Below the pieces are notes generated by a model, which was not told where the DNA came from, did no database searches, and was given only the letters and a program-made list of their open reading frames with translations. Shown in pieces: positions 22,833 to 34,330 of a DNA stretch of 64,000 nucleotides; position 1 is the first letter of the stretch; each line of letters begins with the position of its first letter. The position numbers were made by a program, and so were the translations under genes. The DNA lies in NCBI GenBank assembly GCA_026874595.1, contig CM049307.1, forward strand, positions 26,140,362 through 26,204,361, given 5' to 3'. Origin of the DNA: Sipunculus nudus. Lineage: Eukaryota > Annelida > Sipuncula > Golfingiida > Sipunculidae.

Positions 22833-24934
22833 TGTTAGTAAAACATTTCAAGAACAGCTTGACTAGTTTTATGATTTTTCCAGCTGGTTAAATGGCAATC
22901 ATTTCAACTCTGGACTGTACTATAAGTGAACTGTAATGTTGTCCCGATGCTGTCACACAACCTTTGTCCAGATCACACGATCCCAACACACTCTCAGGTA
23001 AATTGGATCACCAACAGATTCGCTTAAATTCATGCAACATCAGTACTTCAGTTCCCTCATTCACACGTTAATCCCACATTCACCAAAGTAAGGCAGGGCA
23101 GATAATATCCGTACTATATGGCATTCATTCAGAGTTCTGACAAAAATCCACAAACGGCTTTTAGTCCATCTATAAAGATTTTATGAAAAAATGGAACTGC
23201 TTGTAAAATAAAACATCTTCAGTTTTTTTTTATTTCTAAAATTGCCAGTAGTGTAGTGTCATATTTGTCCCATGTTAATAATACATGTATAAGGGGAAAT
23301 CTAGTCTATTCAAATTATTGCAAGGTCAACAAGAAAAAACTGTTCTAATATTGTCAATGACCACGAATCAATGTTCATACTAGGTTGAGAGACCTTACAC
23401 ATGTCCAGTTTATTGACCGTCACCACATGTTGGTCATCTATCCTACACGCTCAATCTCGGCTCAAAATGTTATACAGATCGTCCATCAATTTGTATGAAT
23501 AGCGCTGATATCGATGTCTTTCTGTTCTGTAATGTGCGTGCTCCCTGTGGCGGTGGAGCAAATATACTGGTTTTGATTGCGCCAAGAATGTGGGGGGGGG
23601 GGGGGGGGGGGCAAAGAAAAGTGGCAGAAGGTCACTAAGTCTGTTTTGAATGCTAGTGTAGACTTTGTACATAAAATCCTGCTGGCAGACGTTTAGGGAA
23701 AACTATACCAGACGCTAAATCAGGTGCTGCTTTTTCAGGATAACGCATATTTGAATTATTCTATTTCTCAGCTTTTTCGTCAATAATGAGGGGGGGGGGA
23801 CCCTTCACCCTCTCTAAATCCGCTCTGAAAACCCAGGCTATGTGATGCCGGGTCTTTATTGGGCCGGAGCATCACTCCATGAGTCGATCACAAATTTTCA
23901 AAAAGATTGCAAAATGCTGAAGAACAAATGCCAACGTTGTAGTATATAGTTGTTAAAATCCGGACATTTGCTCTTTATAAAAGCTTATACCAGCTGGTCG
24001 AAGAGCAGAAGATAACAGATATCCACTGAGCACAAAGCTCTGTTGCCGCGGACCACATTTCACAAAGTCATTTTGTACATTAAATTAACTGATTTGTGGT
24101 GATATTCCCATGTGATAGGTTTCTTTCCGGATCAACTATATGATGAAAAACTCTGAAAATCATGGTTTATTTTAAATACCAATTAACATAGGTTCAGCAG
24201 TAATATTGTACATTAATAATACAATATTATAAAATGTATGAGAACTTTTATCCTATTTCAAACAATGATAATGATGATAATAATAATAATAATAATAATT
24301 ATAATATTTTCATGTTGTCTTTACTATAATGTGGGAATCTTAGGAAGTTTACTTCAGCTTCAGTAAATATAATTTATTTTCACCGTTATTATCCTTCATT
24401 CATTTTACTCAAGGGATAACGTAATTTGAAAAGATATTGCGCCCCTCCCCCCACCCTCATGGTTTCATTGTAGATTAATGACAAGACTGCGTCCACAGTG
24501 TGTATAATGCTATGGTGTAAATATTTCGTTGTTAGTGTCCACATAACGCTTTTATGTTGACCCAAGTGGATATAATTTATGTACAATAATGTACGCGTTT
24601 AAGATACAGTTCAAAGATGAACACGGAACATTGAACACGAAACATGCCACCGGTAACAGCTGGTCAGCATTATTTAATCGTGGAACGATCAGTTGAGAAC
24701 ATTTCCTCTTAAGGGTTAATGCCAGCTGACAGCTGGTGTACTTAATCAATAACTGTTACATATGTATGGTCTGCAGGGCAGCAATTCAGTGATCATTAAG
24801 GTTATGTTCCATATATGCTTATACAGTACGGTACCCATGCACTGCGTATGCGTATGCAGCTAGAGATAGGTCACATTATATGCCCTTTAGTGATTAATTC
24901 AATTTAAGTCGATTGATCGAAATCGATCAACTAA
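22833..24934. other. Intergenic, no gene recognised
   Basis: Unique AT-rich sequence with poly-G runs at about 23592 and 23790 and a short (AAT)n at about 24278-24299. CCTCTCTAAATCCGCTCTG near 23808 resembles the end of a decayed hAT-type element. ORFs on either strand are short and show no family motif. Confidence 0.45.
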
Positions 24935-25880
24935 ACTAGATGACAAGAGGTCACGCGCTTGCCATGTTAGTCAGATGAATGAGCAATGCCTACGTGGAGG
25001 AAAACAAGCCATAGTGTGTGAAGATAGGGCCAAGATTAACAAACTTATGAAGAAAATAAGATTTTGATGTTTTGATCACCTGGACCTTGACCTTTGACCT
25101 ATTTGAATAATACATATACGACTTCCAGATATCGTTACGATATATGGCAAGTGTAAGTTATAAAGCGATTCCTGCAAAACTGTGGACTGTAGAAAGCTAT
25201 ATATGGGACTCAAGAACCAGCAAGTATGCGAAATTGAGGACAACTGACAGATAAACATACTGACAAAGTGACAGTATATTTTATAGTTTTGGAAATATTG
25301 CCAAAAAAATGATATGTTGTAGAGGATTAAGTTCAGCGCCCCCTAGCAGCCATATCCCGAAAATAAAAAAAAAAAAACGCTTTCGAGATATTAGTGTTGG
25401 TTATAAGATTTACCAGTTTAGAAAGGATTCCTGCAAAACTGTGGCCTGTAGAATGCTTTATGTAAGACGCAAGAACCAGCAAGTGTGCGAAATTGAGGAC
25501 AACTGACAAATAGACAGACATACTGACAAAATGACACAAGATTAACACTAGTCGACTAGACTAGAATCTGGAGAAGACCTAGAGGAAGAAATTGAGCTGA
25601 AGTTTGTGAGGATGGGAAATTGATGAAGTTATGACTAAAATAAAAAGTCGTCGTTTTTCGATGACCTTGACCTTTGGCCTTTATAAACCTAAAATTAAAG
25701 CCGGCTTGAATTTTTTATTATCTATCAACTGTGTTAGTTAGGAAGGGATTGCTGCAAAATTGTAACCTGTAGAGAGGGCACAGACAAACAAACAGACGAA
25801 CATAGAAACCAAGATGAACAGAGGTCACGCGCTTGCCGGAAATGGAAATAATACAGACAGACAGAGAGACAGAGAGGGGA
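24935..25880. repeat. Diverged tandem repeat with TGACCTTTGACC motifs
   Basis: Recurring blocks: GAGGTCACGCGCTTGCC (about 24946 and 25823), CCTTGACCTTTGRCCT (25084, 25668), and GATTCCTGCAAAACTGTGG..GCAAGAACCAGCAAGT..GCGAAATTGAGGACAACTGACA (25160-25260, 25425-25530). Short GACAGA tails end the units. Confidence 0.6.
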
Positions 25881-26254
25881 TGTAGAAACAGTCATATAAA
25901 TGTTGTGGGGAGCAGAAACGAATAATACGTTTATGTCGGCATGCTGATATTGAATAGCTGCAGACCCTTCCAGTGTCAAAGACGCCGAAGTTCTGTATTT
26001 TTTTTTTCTAGTTTGAAGAGATATGGTGCAAGATTTGGCCAGTCTTGCAGTTTTATCATATCAAGCTGGCCAAATAATATGAAATGCCGAAAACTAGACC
26101 TTTCTTGCTTTAAACGTTACCGAGTTATAAGCATTCATGTGAAATCTCGTTTGTCTCGTTTGACGAGATACAGTGCATGATTTGACGTGACTTGTAGTGT
26201 TAACTCATCAAGCTGGTCATATGTTACGATATGCCAAAAGCTAGACCTTTGTCA

Positions 26255-27801
26255 GGGGCGGACTGGGAAGAAAAAAAAGGCCCTGGAAACTTGAATGAAA
26301 GCGGCCCATGGCAGTTAAAATGAGACTAAACACATAAACTGCTTACTTTTTTTGTATTGCAAGACTTAACTTACATATCTCAACATTTCTCATCTCTTGC
26401 ATTTATCATTCATTAGTTACATAATTCTAATCTTAACAAAGAACTCTACTTTGAGAATGCAGAAATTACAGAGTCTTTGTCCAGATTTTGCAGAATATCC
26501 TTCTCAACTGCCATAAACATGAATGCATTTAGGTTTTCTGAACAAAGTGTGCTCCTCAATCTGTTCACTATGAACTTCAGAGCCGAGAAACTCCTCTCGA
26601 ATGCAACCTGTATTGTTGACAGAGTTGGCAGATATTTGTAGATAAACTAAAGGCACCATGGTCAAAATTATTAATTCCACTGACTTCAATGAACATTGAA
26701 TATTTTTTTTATGTAGAATAGAAAAATCAAGCATTATCAATGAATTTGTTCATCTTGAATCTACAAAACGTAACGTTTAAATTGTAGTTTTTTCACAGTT
26801 GGATTCGATACCTATAGTAATACTGTTATGACAGATCACACTACTCACACACCTGTCGTATTCTTTCGCTCTTTGGCAAATAAAAAATAATTACTTAATA
26901 ATGCAAGTAAAGTCTATGTCACATTTCCCGGCCGAGCTCCAGTGGATTTTTTAAATCGGCCGAGCAGCGAGCTCCTCGTACATTAAAAAAACCAGCAGAG
27001 ATCGGTCGATTTTTGTAGATTGTGGTCAAATAAGCATGGAGGCCCGGCTGAGTCCAAAGATATTTGTTGCATCTGAAATGCGAAGGTCGACAGGACGTCG
27101 TTGGAAGCACGTCCGAGCTTCCTCCGAACTCGTCCGACGCTTTATAAAACCACCGAGACTCTTCAGTGGTCCGCCTAAATGTCGGCCGAGCATCCCAAAT
27201 TTATCTGTGGACGCACGTCCCAGCGCCTAGCGGGTCTCGTGTGGATCGTCTGGGCCCCGCTGGACACGAAGAACATTTAAAAAAACGAGCGGACTTCAGA
27301 CGACCACAAAAATCCAGCACCAATGCACGAGCTGCTGCCGAGCAAAATTTTCCAGCGAGTCCTCATCGCTATATAAAGAGCGACAAGGCGTTATTAGAAT
27401 TTTTACAACCAAAATTACCTTTAGCTCATTAATATATACACAGAGGAAGCCAGAAATCACATAAATTCTTTTTCAAAAGGTAGTTGAATAAGTTTCTGTA
27501 ATATGAATTTCATTTTTTTTTAAATAAATAACTCCTTAGTAAGATATGCTAGAGGCCCTTTCTAGCTCAATTCGGCTTGGACTAATGATGATTTCAAACT
27601 CACATTACCACCAAAGCATTAAAAATAATGAAATATATGAGACCAAGCTTGGTCTATGTCTGTTATATAAACTGGCCTTTCCATACAGTGACCCAGATGA
27701 AGTTGCGAAGGACACTCAGAGGGTGACCAAATTACTGCACCGTTCAAGCCATCGGCCCACCGGGAAACTTCCCGTGTCCCGGCGGCCCAGTCCGCCCCTG
27801 A
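26255..27801 (-). mobile_element. hAT (ZBED/Charlie-like) transposon relic
   Basis: Inverted ends CAGGGGCGGACTGGG (26255-26269) and CCCAGTCCGCCCCTG (27787-27801). The flanks ACCTTTGT and AACTTTGA are a diverged 8-bp duplication (6/8 match). The flanking sequence on the two sides (CTAGACCTTTG.., then GAGACTGTAAAAGTCGCCTAG) reconstitutes the local repeat seen at 26094-26150. A decayed hAT dimerisation domain lies antisense at 26450-26646. The inner block 26930-27390 is notably GC-richer and may be a nested insertion. Confidence 0.8.
26450..26646 (-). pseudogene. hAT transposase C-terminal dimerisation domain remnant
   Basis: The minus strand reads an uninterrupted stretch containing AFERSFSALKFIVNRLRSTL and NLNAFMFMAVEKDI. 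This is the hAT dimerisation signature ((A)ERSFSALK..+..LRSTM..ERLN). A stop follows shortly, and the rest of the transposase is deleted or unrecognisable. It lies at the expected 3' end of the minus-oriented element 26255-27801. Confidence 0.8.
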
Positions 27802-28175
27802 ACTTTGAGACTGTAAAAGTCGCCTAGTTATAAGCATTTCCGTAATAAATCGTTTTTTTTTCACGTTTGCTCGATTTAATCTGACAAGTTTAAATATTCA
27901 GTCAGTACAAAACTTGAGTATTTAACGCCATTACACGATTGAACTTCCTTCTCATACAGTAACCTGTCCAGTGGGAAATACTCAACGTATTGGGCAAACA
28001 CATGATTTTATGACACTTAAACACTTCTTGATAAATCAAAATAATCTCAGAAAAAAGGAATTTTGAATCAGCACCAGTATTTAAGGTCAGAAGACCAGCT
28101 GTCAGTGCTGATGCATATCCGAGCTCACGTGACAAACTCATGATTCTTTGCATGGATCGTGGGCCGTCAATTCCT

Positions 28176-28556
28176 TAGTCTCTCCAACAGACGCCAGGTG
28201 CCGCTACCGCTCTTGCACCAGTACGTCTGTTATTGGACGCCATTTTTTTCAAGAATCTTGAAAAACGGAAGTGCCGTTGGGCATGCGCAAGTAAACCCCC
28301 CTAGCATCTGGAGGTGAACCAGAATGGATGTCGCCCTTGTACAAACCCGGCAGACCCAAATAAAGACAAGTAAACAATATTGTTTGGTTGTGTGGCAAAA
28401 ATAATCCACTTTTGCTTGTCTATTGCATGGGTGGTATAGTAGGGGGATTCCTTGCGCATGCCAAACAACACTTCCGTTCCTAAGAAAAATGGCGTCCAAT
28501 AACAGACGTACTGGTGCAAGAGCGGTAGCGGCACCTGGCGTCTGTTGGAGAGACTA
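28176..28556. mobile_element. 381-bp foldback element with 9-bp TSD (MULE-like MITE)
   Basis: The first and last 72 bases are perfect inverted repeats beginning TAGTCTCTCCAACAGACGCC. Weaker pairing continues to about 120 bases (GGAAGTG..GCATGCGCAAG). TCAATTCCT stands directly before (28167-28175) and after (28557-28565): a perfect 9-bp target-site duplication, the length typical of Mutator-like elements. The centre has no transposase. Identical arms imply recent insertion. ORFs crossing it are not genes. Confidence 0.88.
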
Positions 28557-28565
28557 TCAATTCCT

Positions 28566-29685
28566 CCGCGCACTTGAGAGTTTAACATCTTCCCACAAGA
28601 TGTCTCCACAGAACCAACGGTTATAACTAACTTCAAATCGTTATTTGCTGCCTGGCTGAATTCGAGCTCTCGGCTACACACAGTTGGCACATCAGATGTA
28701 GCTCTACATTCCTTGTAAGTGCCCTGTAAATATCACGGTGCTGAATTTGTATGAACCAGTTCGTTAAAGTTCGTGTTGACATTAAGCACGCGAGTAGGTA
28801 TTGTGAAATCCACCAGATGACTCTGGTCGTGAACATGGTGCACAGAGAATTTTCCACGCTGTAAAAGAGGTACTGGGAATAGGAAAGTCATGGTGATCAT
28901 CTCATTAAGAAACATGTCACACTATGCTGTATACACATATAGTGTGATTAATACGAACCAAAGGCACTGGACACAATGGGTGGGTGGAGGTGGGGGAGAT
29001 AAAAACAGATTATAACGTCGTTTCAGCACATCTTACCTTTAATCACAGTGATTACCTGATTATAAATGCCTATTTACCGGAAATATGCCGTTATCTAAGG
29101 AGATACACCGACTTCTTTCTGCATGGGAACGGCTGAAGCTGAACGCTACGAAATGTTAGAAATATATCGAAAGCATTATCTGGCGCGAATAACAGCATAC
29201 TAAGAGTAAGGAAACCCAGTGTGATTGAAGATGAAATACGCTAATATGAAGGTTGGGGGAGGGGATCGTCTGTGCTTATTATCCCCCTCCCCTTCATCGG
29301 GTCAAGTGCATGTGGTTCGTACTCAGTCCTTGGATACCCTAGCTGGCCATGAATGGATGGTTTCTCTGTTCATGGCCCATAGAACTTCCTCCTCCAAAGT
29401 CGGTATACTACCCGGTCAAACCTCTATTAGAAGTTTGTTTAGGGCATGGTCCATTGATGATCTGACAAATTGTATGTCTTGACAAAAAAAAAATCGCCAG
29501 GCGAGGATATTTTTGTCTTGAATAATCCGCAAATTTATAGATCTGACTTGATAAAGAAGTAGGACAAGGACTTATGAATCATTCGTTTATTCATTTTAAT
29601 TTCATATAAGTGTCTTTTTGTGATATTCCAGTGATCGTGACACAACACTCCAGCGCCATCTACCGACCATTGGAGTTTGTCATGG
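28566..29685. other. Intergenic, no gene recognised
   Basis: No repeat array, RNA gene or supported ORF. A short GGGTGGGTGGAGGTGGGGGAG stretch is at about 28979. Confidence 0.4.
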
Positions 29686-30547
29686 TGTTACGGAACCAAA
29701 CAACAACAGATCACGTAGTCGTGACGAGCATAACTTTGTTATGGAGATAAAATCAGATTCTGCAACACTAGGCAGCGTGAAATGTCTTGGGGAATGAATA
29801 AAGAAGTCAGTGGTTTTTTGTTAACAAATAATTATAATTTATTCTTAAAACAATCCCAACATTACAATACATTTAATCAATACAATTACACAGTGTCACA
29901 ATAGTATAACAGTAAATCAATACAAATACACAGTATAGTAATTAAAGTGTACAGTACCTGGATACCACCACTGTCACAGCGACAACAAGTCATTTAAAAC
30001 GTATAATCTAGATAAACAGTTCACATTAATCTCCTCCGAGAATAATAGTCCAATTCAATCACAAAATCAATCTGTTGTAAACAAAACGGAGTTCTTTCAA
30101 TAATCCCGAAAGCAAACTGGAGATAGGCAGCACTAAATCTGCATTGAGTTCGTAGAATCCCTGACACTACTGCAATTATCAGACAGGTCCGAAACTGACT
30201 CACACTCTTCTGTGTCCGCTGGAATATTTCTCTCTCTTCCTCGGCTCTAAAACAAAGCCCTTATTTTCTTTTAATTTTTCATCTGAAAATTATAGAAACT
30301 TCTATTTCATAAATAATCCAAAAGAACCCAACAATACATAATACACACACTCAAAGAACATTACAAGACACGCGCTCATAGAGCGCGACCAGCCCAGAAA
30401 GTTCCAGATTAGTATGAGCGCTGTGTTTCTACACTCCGCGAGAGTTCAGCAGGTGCGGTTATTTATAGCAGCGCACAGGGTCTGCGCTTGACACGAAACT
30501 GAATGCCTAAAGACATATGGACCACAATTAAAGAGACATCTGTAACA
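29686..30547 (-). mobile_element. Complete solo LTR, gypsy-type (862 bp), 5-bp TSD
   Basis: TGTTACGG..TGTAACA termini with CATGG immediately before (29681-29685) and after (30548-30552): a perfect 5-bp target-site duplication. On the minus strand it contains the LTR landmarks: GAGAGAAATATTCCAGCGG, an AATAAA signal in R, TGCCTAGTGTTGCAGAATCT, and the U5 end GGTTCCGTAACA. It has no internal sequence, so it arose by LTR-LTR recombination. It is the best-defined member of the family and fixes the ends of the other copies. Confidence 0.92.
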
Positions 30548-30850
30548 CATGGGTATATGATTTCCTCAGACATTCAGATAAATAAACTTGAACGTTTCCA
30601 TATGACAGCATAATGAAGAATGAAGAATAACAGTGAAAGCACAATGATAAAACATTGTTTTTCCATGTGCGATCACAACGATGTGGACTATAAAAGTTTA
30701 ATAAGGGCACTGCAAAGCGGAGCATCCCCTCGCATGGGCGCATAATGATTTGGGGTGTATTACGCAAGTGTTAAAATGAGGTGGGGAGGTGTGTGAGCTT
30801 GAGCTGTGATGACAAACTTAATAAGTTGTACGTGTATCGGTGTGTGAGGC

Positions 30851-31490
30851 ATATGAGCGAGATGAAAGGTTTTGGTCAAACGGTTTTGCTTAAAATGGGT
30901 CCACAAGCTTTTTCAAGAAGTGGGTGCTGTGGCCGTGACCTTTGACCCTGTGACCGCAAAATCAACAGGTTTCTTCATCCATTGGTGGGTGAACCATATA
31001 TCCAAAATGAAAGGTTTAGGTCAAATGGTTTTGCTTAAAATGGGTCCACAAGCTTTTTCAAGAATTGGGTGCTGTGGCCGTGACCTTTGATCCCTTATCC
31101 TCAAAAACAACAGGTTTCTTTATCTATGGGTGGGTGAGCCATATGTGCGAGATGAAAGGTTTAGGTCAAACGGTTTTGCTTGTTATCGATCCACAAGCTT
31201 TTTCAAGAATTGGGTGCTGTGGCCGTGACCTTTGACCCCGTGACCTCAAAATCGATAGGTTTCTATATTCATGGGTGAAAGCCTTATGTGCGAGATGAAC
31301 GGTTTAGGTCAAACGGTTTTGCTTGAAATCGATCCACTAGCTTTTTCAAGAAGTGGGTGTTGTGGCTGTGACCTTTGACCCCGTGACCTCAAAATCGACA
31401 GGTTTCTTCATCCATGGGTGGGTAAGCCATATGTGCGAGATGAAACGATTTAGGCAAACGGTTTGGCTTGAAATTGATCCACAAAGCAAT
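30851..31490. repeat. About 145-bp tandem repeat, five units, with DR1-like motifs
   Basis: Units start at 30851, 30996, 31141, 31284 and 31429 (ATATGNGCGAGATGAAAGG). Each contains CCACAAGCTTTTTCAAGAA and GTGGCYGTGACCTTTGACCC. TGACCTTTGACC-type sites lie at 30936, 31081 (one change), 31226 and 31369. The array ends in a GGACGGACAGACGAAC tail and a hairpin (CCCTTTCGCAAC/GTTGCGAGGGG, about 31547-31572). Confidence 0.85.
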
Positions 31491-32164
31491 TTCGGACGGA
31501 CAGACGAACAGAAGGACGGACGCACGAACGGAGGCGTTACTATATCCCTTTCGCAACTTCGTTGCGAGGGGATAATAACTGATTCTTAATATTCACGATT
31601 TCCTATGGTATTTTCAACAAACAGTCCAGCACAATATATCGAAAGTTAGATTTCTGACAGACAAAGCACATAATTATTTCTAAATAAGATCCTCTGAATT
31701 AATAGAGCCCATTTCGATGTAATGGTACGTGGGGACAGCCCTTCCCCTCCATTTTAGTCCGAGGTAAAGCACTCGGTTGAATAATTTAAAAAAAAAGTTT
31801 GGTGTTTCAACATCGTGTGGGGCATAAAGGGGTTAACTAACATAATATAAAGACAGATACTGCGTAAGGGAATTCCACAGACATACAATATCGAGGTACA
31901 AAATTTTAAACTTAATCCTGGTCAGAGATAAGACCTAGACAACTGTATCCCCACGAAGGTACACCTGTACTCACTGACTAAGGTAAGCGTTTGCCGGGTC
32001 AAAGGACGAACTGAGCAAACTGGACCAAATGCACAGTTAGTTGGTGTTGTACTAGCTGCAGTCACGACACCTTTAAGGAAAAGTACCTTCGCTTACATCG
32101 CACATTTCTTATCTTATCTATTCAAGGTTACAGGAGAATGACAAAACATACGCACGCAGAAATG

Positions 32165-32269
32165 GCACAGACAAAAATAGCATTGACTAAATTAGCCCCG
32201 ACGTTATTAGCACAGACAAAAATTGTACAGACCAAATCGGCACTGACGAAATTGTCATGTACGCTGTAC
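32165..32269. repeat. 15-bp minisatellite, seven units
   Basis: Units GCACAGACAAAAATA, GCATTGACTAAATTA, GCCCCGACGTTATTA and so on begin at 32165, 32180, 32195, 32210, 32225, 32240 and 32255. Both strands stay open and give five-residue repeats, but nothing supports translation. It abuts the glycosyltransferase fragment at 32272. Confidence 0.8.
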
Positions 32270-32271
32270 GC

Positions 32272-32325
32272 TGTATCCATGGCACTGCGCTCATCAGCAC
32301 CAAATGCTGGTATGCAGTTATGATA
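32272..32325 (-). pseudogene. Fragment homologous to the GT77-like gene at 17393
   Basis: The minus strand encodes YHNCIPAFGADERSAMDTAY, matching YDNCIPNFGADERSALDTAF (residues 329-348) of the protein at 17393-18823. The DNA match is also close (CATAACTGCATACC..GCTGATGAGCGCAGTGCC). Similarity stops at the 15-bp repeat on one side and at GCAGAAGCGGAT on the other, so only about 54 bases remain. It is a relic of a paralogue or a captured gene piece, not a working exon that I can show. Confidence 0.75.
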
Positions 32326-32506
32326 TGCAGAAGCGGATACAGGAGATGTCCGCACCACCCCCACCCCCATCCCCTTTTTGTAAAACATTCATGCGTGTTC
32401 TAGAATGATATTTATTCTGGTCTAGATACCAAGTTCCCAGTTCCAGGAATCTGTGCTGCTTAATGCGAAAACAGAAACTCCAGTTGTTATGGAAATTGCA
32501 GACTTA

Positions 32507-32508
<2 letters not shown>

Positions 32509-32571
<63 letters not shown>
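32509..32571. repeat. (AC)n(AT)n compound microsatellite
   Basis: About 14 AC units followed by about 18 AT units. Confidence 0.95.
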
Positions 32572-32576
<5 letters not shown>

Positions 32577-33688
32577 TGTATCAATCAATCTTATACGAAA
32601 TAAAAAAAGGATAATACTGTATCCAACCCCGTGTTAACTACGTTTATAATAATGTATTACACGGTTTAGTGTAAGTTTGTTATTTGTAAAATTATTTGAA
32701 AACTTTTTTTACGCAATGTTTTTTTTAACGATTCAAATATATTATGTAAAATAAATCTTTTCAATGAGAATATAAAACTGAAACCGTTCATTCATATAAT
32801 CAAAAATATCTCCAACTGTTCACACCAGCATCCATATAGTTTGTATATCATGCAGGCCAGCAGCCTCATTAAATTGGAGACACCTGCGGTGTTTTAATAC
32901 AAAACAAATGCTAACATTGAACAAGGATTTCTATCTGGATATTAGACCCTACTTAACTTGGTTTCGTAGGTCGCAAGTCCTAATTGAGCGCTTGCGGTGT
33001 TACACTAACGGTTAAATGTGGTAAAATCAATATTACCGGTACTGTACTTTTCATGCACTATGGGGGGAATCAGATTAGAGAAAAACTTTATTTGTTACTG
33101 ATTTATTTGTTTGCATCATGTACTTTGCTTATTTAGAAGGGATACATACTGATCACGGTTAATTTCTTCAGTCAAATCGAGGAAGGCCAATGTGGAACGA
33201 TATAACACATTTGGAGAAGGTTGAGATGCAAGACCTTTGCCAATAATCATGGAAAATGAACACCGAACGAAATGACGGAATATTGCTAAAATTGGTTCAC
33301 TCATTGGTTCACATTTATATCATTCTAATGACACAAAAGATTCTGCAGTTAAGAAAAAAATCAACTGAAATTACATGTCTTTAGAGCAAAGATTATATTT
33401 AGTCCATTTACGACCGCCAGAGATGGTATAGCTGGAAGGTGAAAGCACACTGTGATCAATGATAATCGTAGTTGAACAGCATGATTGTCATGAAGATGTG
33501 AATGAAAATTGCAATTGTTTCTAACCTTTCATTATTTTTGGAAAGCAGCAATCTTTCACAATTTAGGGTATCTAAAATTTCCAAACAGGTTTATTGCGAA
33601 GCGGCTTAAAGATAAAGCAAGGATTTTTTCCACGGGCGCAAGAGGGCCTTCACAACAGAGATTCCTTTAGAACTGCCGGTATATATAT
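32572..33688. other. Intergenic, no gene recognised
   Basis: AT-rich unique sequence. The short ORFs have no family motifs and no flanking splice signals that I would trust. Confidence 0.4.
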
Positions 33689-33844
33689 TGTTACGGGGTG
33701 ACATAAAAGCGGACCGAAGTGTCTCGCTAGTGAAGCTTGCTTTTCTAGTGAAGCGGTGGGAACGCCGGACATGTACGCCACCGACATGGGTTCGAATCCC
33801 GGATCAGCCCAGTATTTTCCCCTGAGCAATTTGCCTCCGTAACA
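33689..33844 (+). mobile_element. 156-bp LTR-like unit containing a tRNA-like Pol III promoter
   Basis: It begins TGTTACGG and ends CCGTAACA, matching TG..CA LTR termini and each other as inverted repeats. It is followed by TAAAATTGTTGGCTCGTCCC, a primer-binding-site-like sequence, and further on by a gag start. Inside are an A-box-like stretch (TAGTGAAGCGGTGGG, 33746-33760) and a perfect B box/T-arm (GGGTTCGAATCCCGG, 33788-33802). It could be a short LTR carrying a tRNA-derived promoter, or a tRNA-type SINE inserted at an LTR edge. A second copy of the tRNA-like core is at 47935-48084 (minus). Confidence 0.65.
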
Positions 33845-34012
33845 TAAAATTGTTGGCTCGTCCCGGAGGCTTAATAGTTTTGAAACTTTATTAGGCCTTG
33901 ACCTAGACACATTGTTTTTTCATACATTGTTTACAAGATAACATATGGTTTACAATACATTGTATACAGAATTTATCTCAGTGGTTTTTTGTTATTGTTT
34001 TAACATCTTTAC

Positions 34013-34330
34013 ATGGCAGATTTCAAACCTGAGACATTTGTTGAGGATCCGGACCCTGATCAACTTGAACAGATGACAAAGGAAAAGTTGTTGCGTTTGG
34101 GACAACACTTAGGGCTAAGTGTGAAAAAACTTTGAGAAAGCCTGATATCATTGCTTAAGTCATGCAAGATCTAGTTAGCACAGGTTTAATTGAAAAGAGT
34201 GAAGTGGAAACTTGAAAAAATTACAGCCATGCTATGTAGTTGGAATTAAAAAAGTTAGAAATGCAACATAGCTAGCATTAAAACAGTTAGTATAAGAAAA
34301 ACAAAGAGAAGAGAGGGAATTAGAAAAAAA
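34013..34330 (+). pseudogene. Decayed gag N-terminus of a gypsy-type retroelement
   Basis: The reading frame from ATG 34013 gives an acidic start, then LEQMTKEKLLRLGQHLGLSV, like the N-terminal helix-rich region of gypsy gag proteins. After about 40 codons it hits a stop. A frame change lets similar sequence continue with more stops, then a Lys/Glu/Arg-rich stretch. It is broken, and protease, RT and integrase are absent: the sequence passes directly into an LTR at about 34331. Confidence 0.7.

Noticed and set aside
28230-28690. Overlapping 89- and 129-codon minus-strand ORFs
   Set aside because: They run through the foldback MITE and its arms; no family motif.
33746-33810. Functional tRNA gene
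   Set aside because: A and B boxes are present, but no acceptor stem pairing or proper anticodon arm could be drawn with confidence. The sequence is embedded in a repeated LTR/SINE-like unit.
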